The translations under genes and the position numbers were made by a program. Shown in pieces: positions 5,738 through 6,057 of a DNA stretch of 6,057 bases. The DNA is taken from the NCBI GenBank assembly GCA_009924965.1, contig RFQN01000088.1, forward strand, positions 1 to 6,057, given 5' to 3'. Under the pieces are notes generated by a model. It searched no databases and was not told the origin of the DNA. It worked only from the letters and a program-made list of their open reading frames with translations. The stretch is from Verrucomicrobiota bacterium. Lineage in GTDB: Bacteria; Verrucomicrobiota; Verrucomicrobiia; Opitutales; UBA953. Positions within the stretch are counted from its first letter, which is position 1, and every line of letters starts with the position of its first letter.

Positions 5738-6057
5738 GTGACCAAGGTCTTCTCCATCGCGAACCAGAAGGGCGGCGTCGGCAAGACGACCACCGCCGTC
5801 AACCTCGCGGCCGGCCTCGCCCGCCAAGGCATCCGCACCCTGCTCATCGACCTCGATGCGCAGGCCAACGCGACGAGCGCGCTCGGCGTCGAGAAGACCG
5901 AAGGCAAGTCCCTCTATAAGGTCCTGCACGGCGAAGCGAAGGCCGCCGACATGGTCGTCGCGACTTCCACCGAGAAGCTCGACCTCATCCCCTCCGAGGT
6001 CGACCTCGCCGCGGTGGAGTCGGAACTCGCCCAGGCCGAGAACTACCTCGGCCGCCT
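5738..6057 (+). CDS. parA: Chromosome-partitioning ATPase ParA/Soj (N-terminal part, cut by window edge)
   Basis: The first 106 codons of a ParA/MinD-superfamily ATPase are present; the family is about 250-270 residues, so more than half lies outside. ParA binds DNA non-specifically when ATP-bound and moves ParB-parS complexes during chromosome segregation. The deviant Walker A motif KGGVGKTT lies at 11-18, with signature Lys11 and catalytic Lys16. LLIDLDAQANAT (35-46) holds the Walker A' aspartates Asp38 and Asp40. LDLIPSEVDLAAVE follows near residues 83-96. The protein starts directly at the fold with no N-terminal DNA-binding extension, which fits chromosomal Soj-type rather than long plasmid ParA proteins. 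The start is GTG, one base after the fabV TAA, with no independent Shine-Dalgarno sequence. Translational coupling to fabV is therefore likely. parB is expected downstream but not seen. Confidence 0.93.
   Translation, partial: MTKVFSIANQKGGVGKTTTAVNLAAGLARQGIRTLLIDLDAQANATSALGVEKTEGKSLYKVLHGEAKAADMVVATSTEKLDLIPSEVDLAAVESELAQAENYLGR

Noticed and set aside
4405..5907. A 500-codon minus-strand open frame opposite fabV and parA
   Set aside because: It is a GC-bias shadow: its product is a Val/Asp/Gly/Leu-rich string with no motif, and the plus strand encodes clear FabV and ParA.

Overview
The window is GC-rich bacterial chromosomal DNA and reads as ordinary housekeeping territory. The style of the L28 protein, the presence of FabV and the type of aminotransferase lead me to favour a Verrucomicrobiota (Opitutae-like) source. 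That is a recollection-based inference, not something the sequence proves. No RNA gene, insertion sequence, CRISPR array, phage gene or defence locus is visible.

The left two thirds are transcribed leftward. A PLP-dependent class I/II aminotransferase (3156-4325) is followed by rpmB for ribosomal protein bL28 (2852-3082), whose transcript ends at a strong intrinsic terminator just after its stop codon. A roughly 100-base leader with a long-range hairpin comes next, then a complete mgtA-type P3B magnesium-transport ATPase (70-2694). A further leftward gene starts 12 bases after mgtA, and only its first 19 codons are in the window.

The right third is transcribed rightward. fabV, a single-chain enoyl-ACP/enoyl-CoA reductase (4534-5736), is followed one base later by the GTG start of a chromosome-partitioning ATPase, parA/soj (5738 to the window end). 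The tight fabV-parA spacing suggests cotranscription and coupled translation. A chromosomal parA often means parB and parS lie beyond the right edge and the replication origin is not far away.

The 208-base divergent region between the aminotransferase and fabV (4326-4533) is the least ordinary part. It holds a degenerate heptanucleotide tandem repeat (about 4416-4478), which is C-rich on the plus strand and G-rich on the minus strand, and a short 12-base-period direct repeat next to the aminotransferase start. I found no convincing promoter hexamers there. The gene products do not form one pathway: they cover magnesium uptake, translation, amino-group metabolism, fatty-acid elongation and chromosome segregation. 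I see no evidence for a novel system; the findings below are modest leads.
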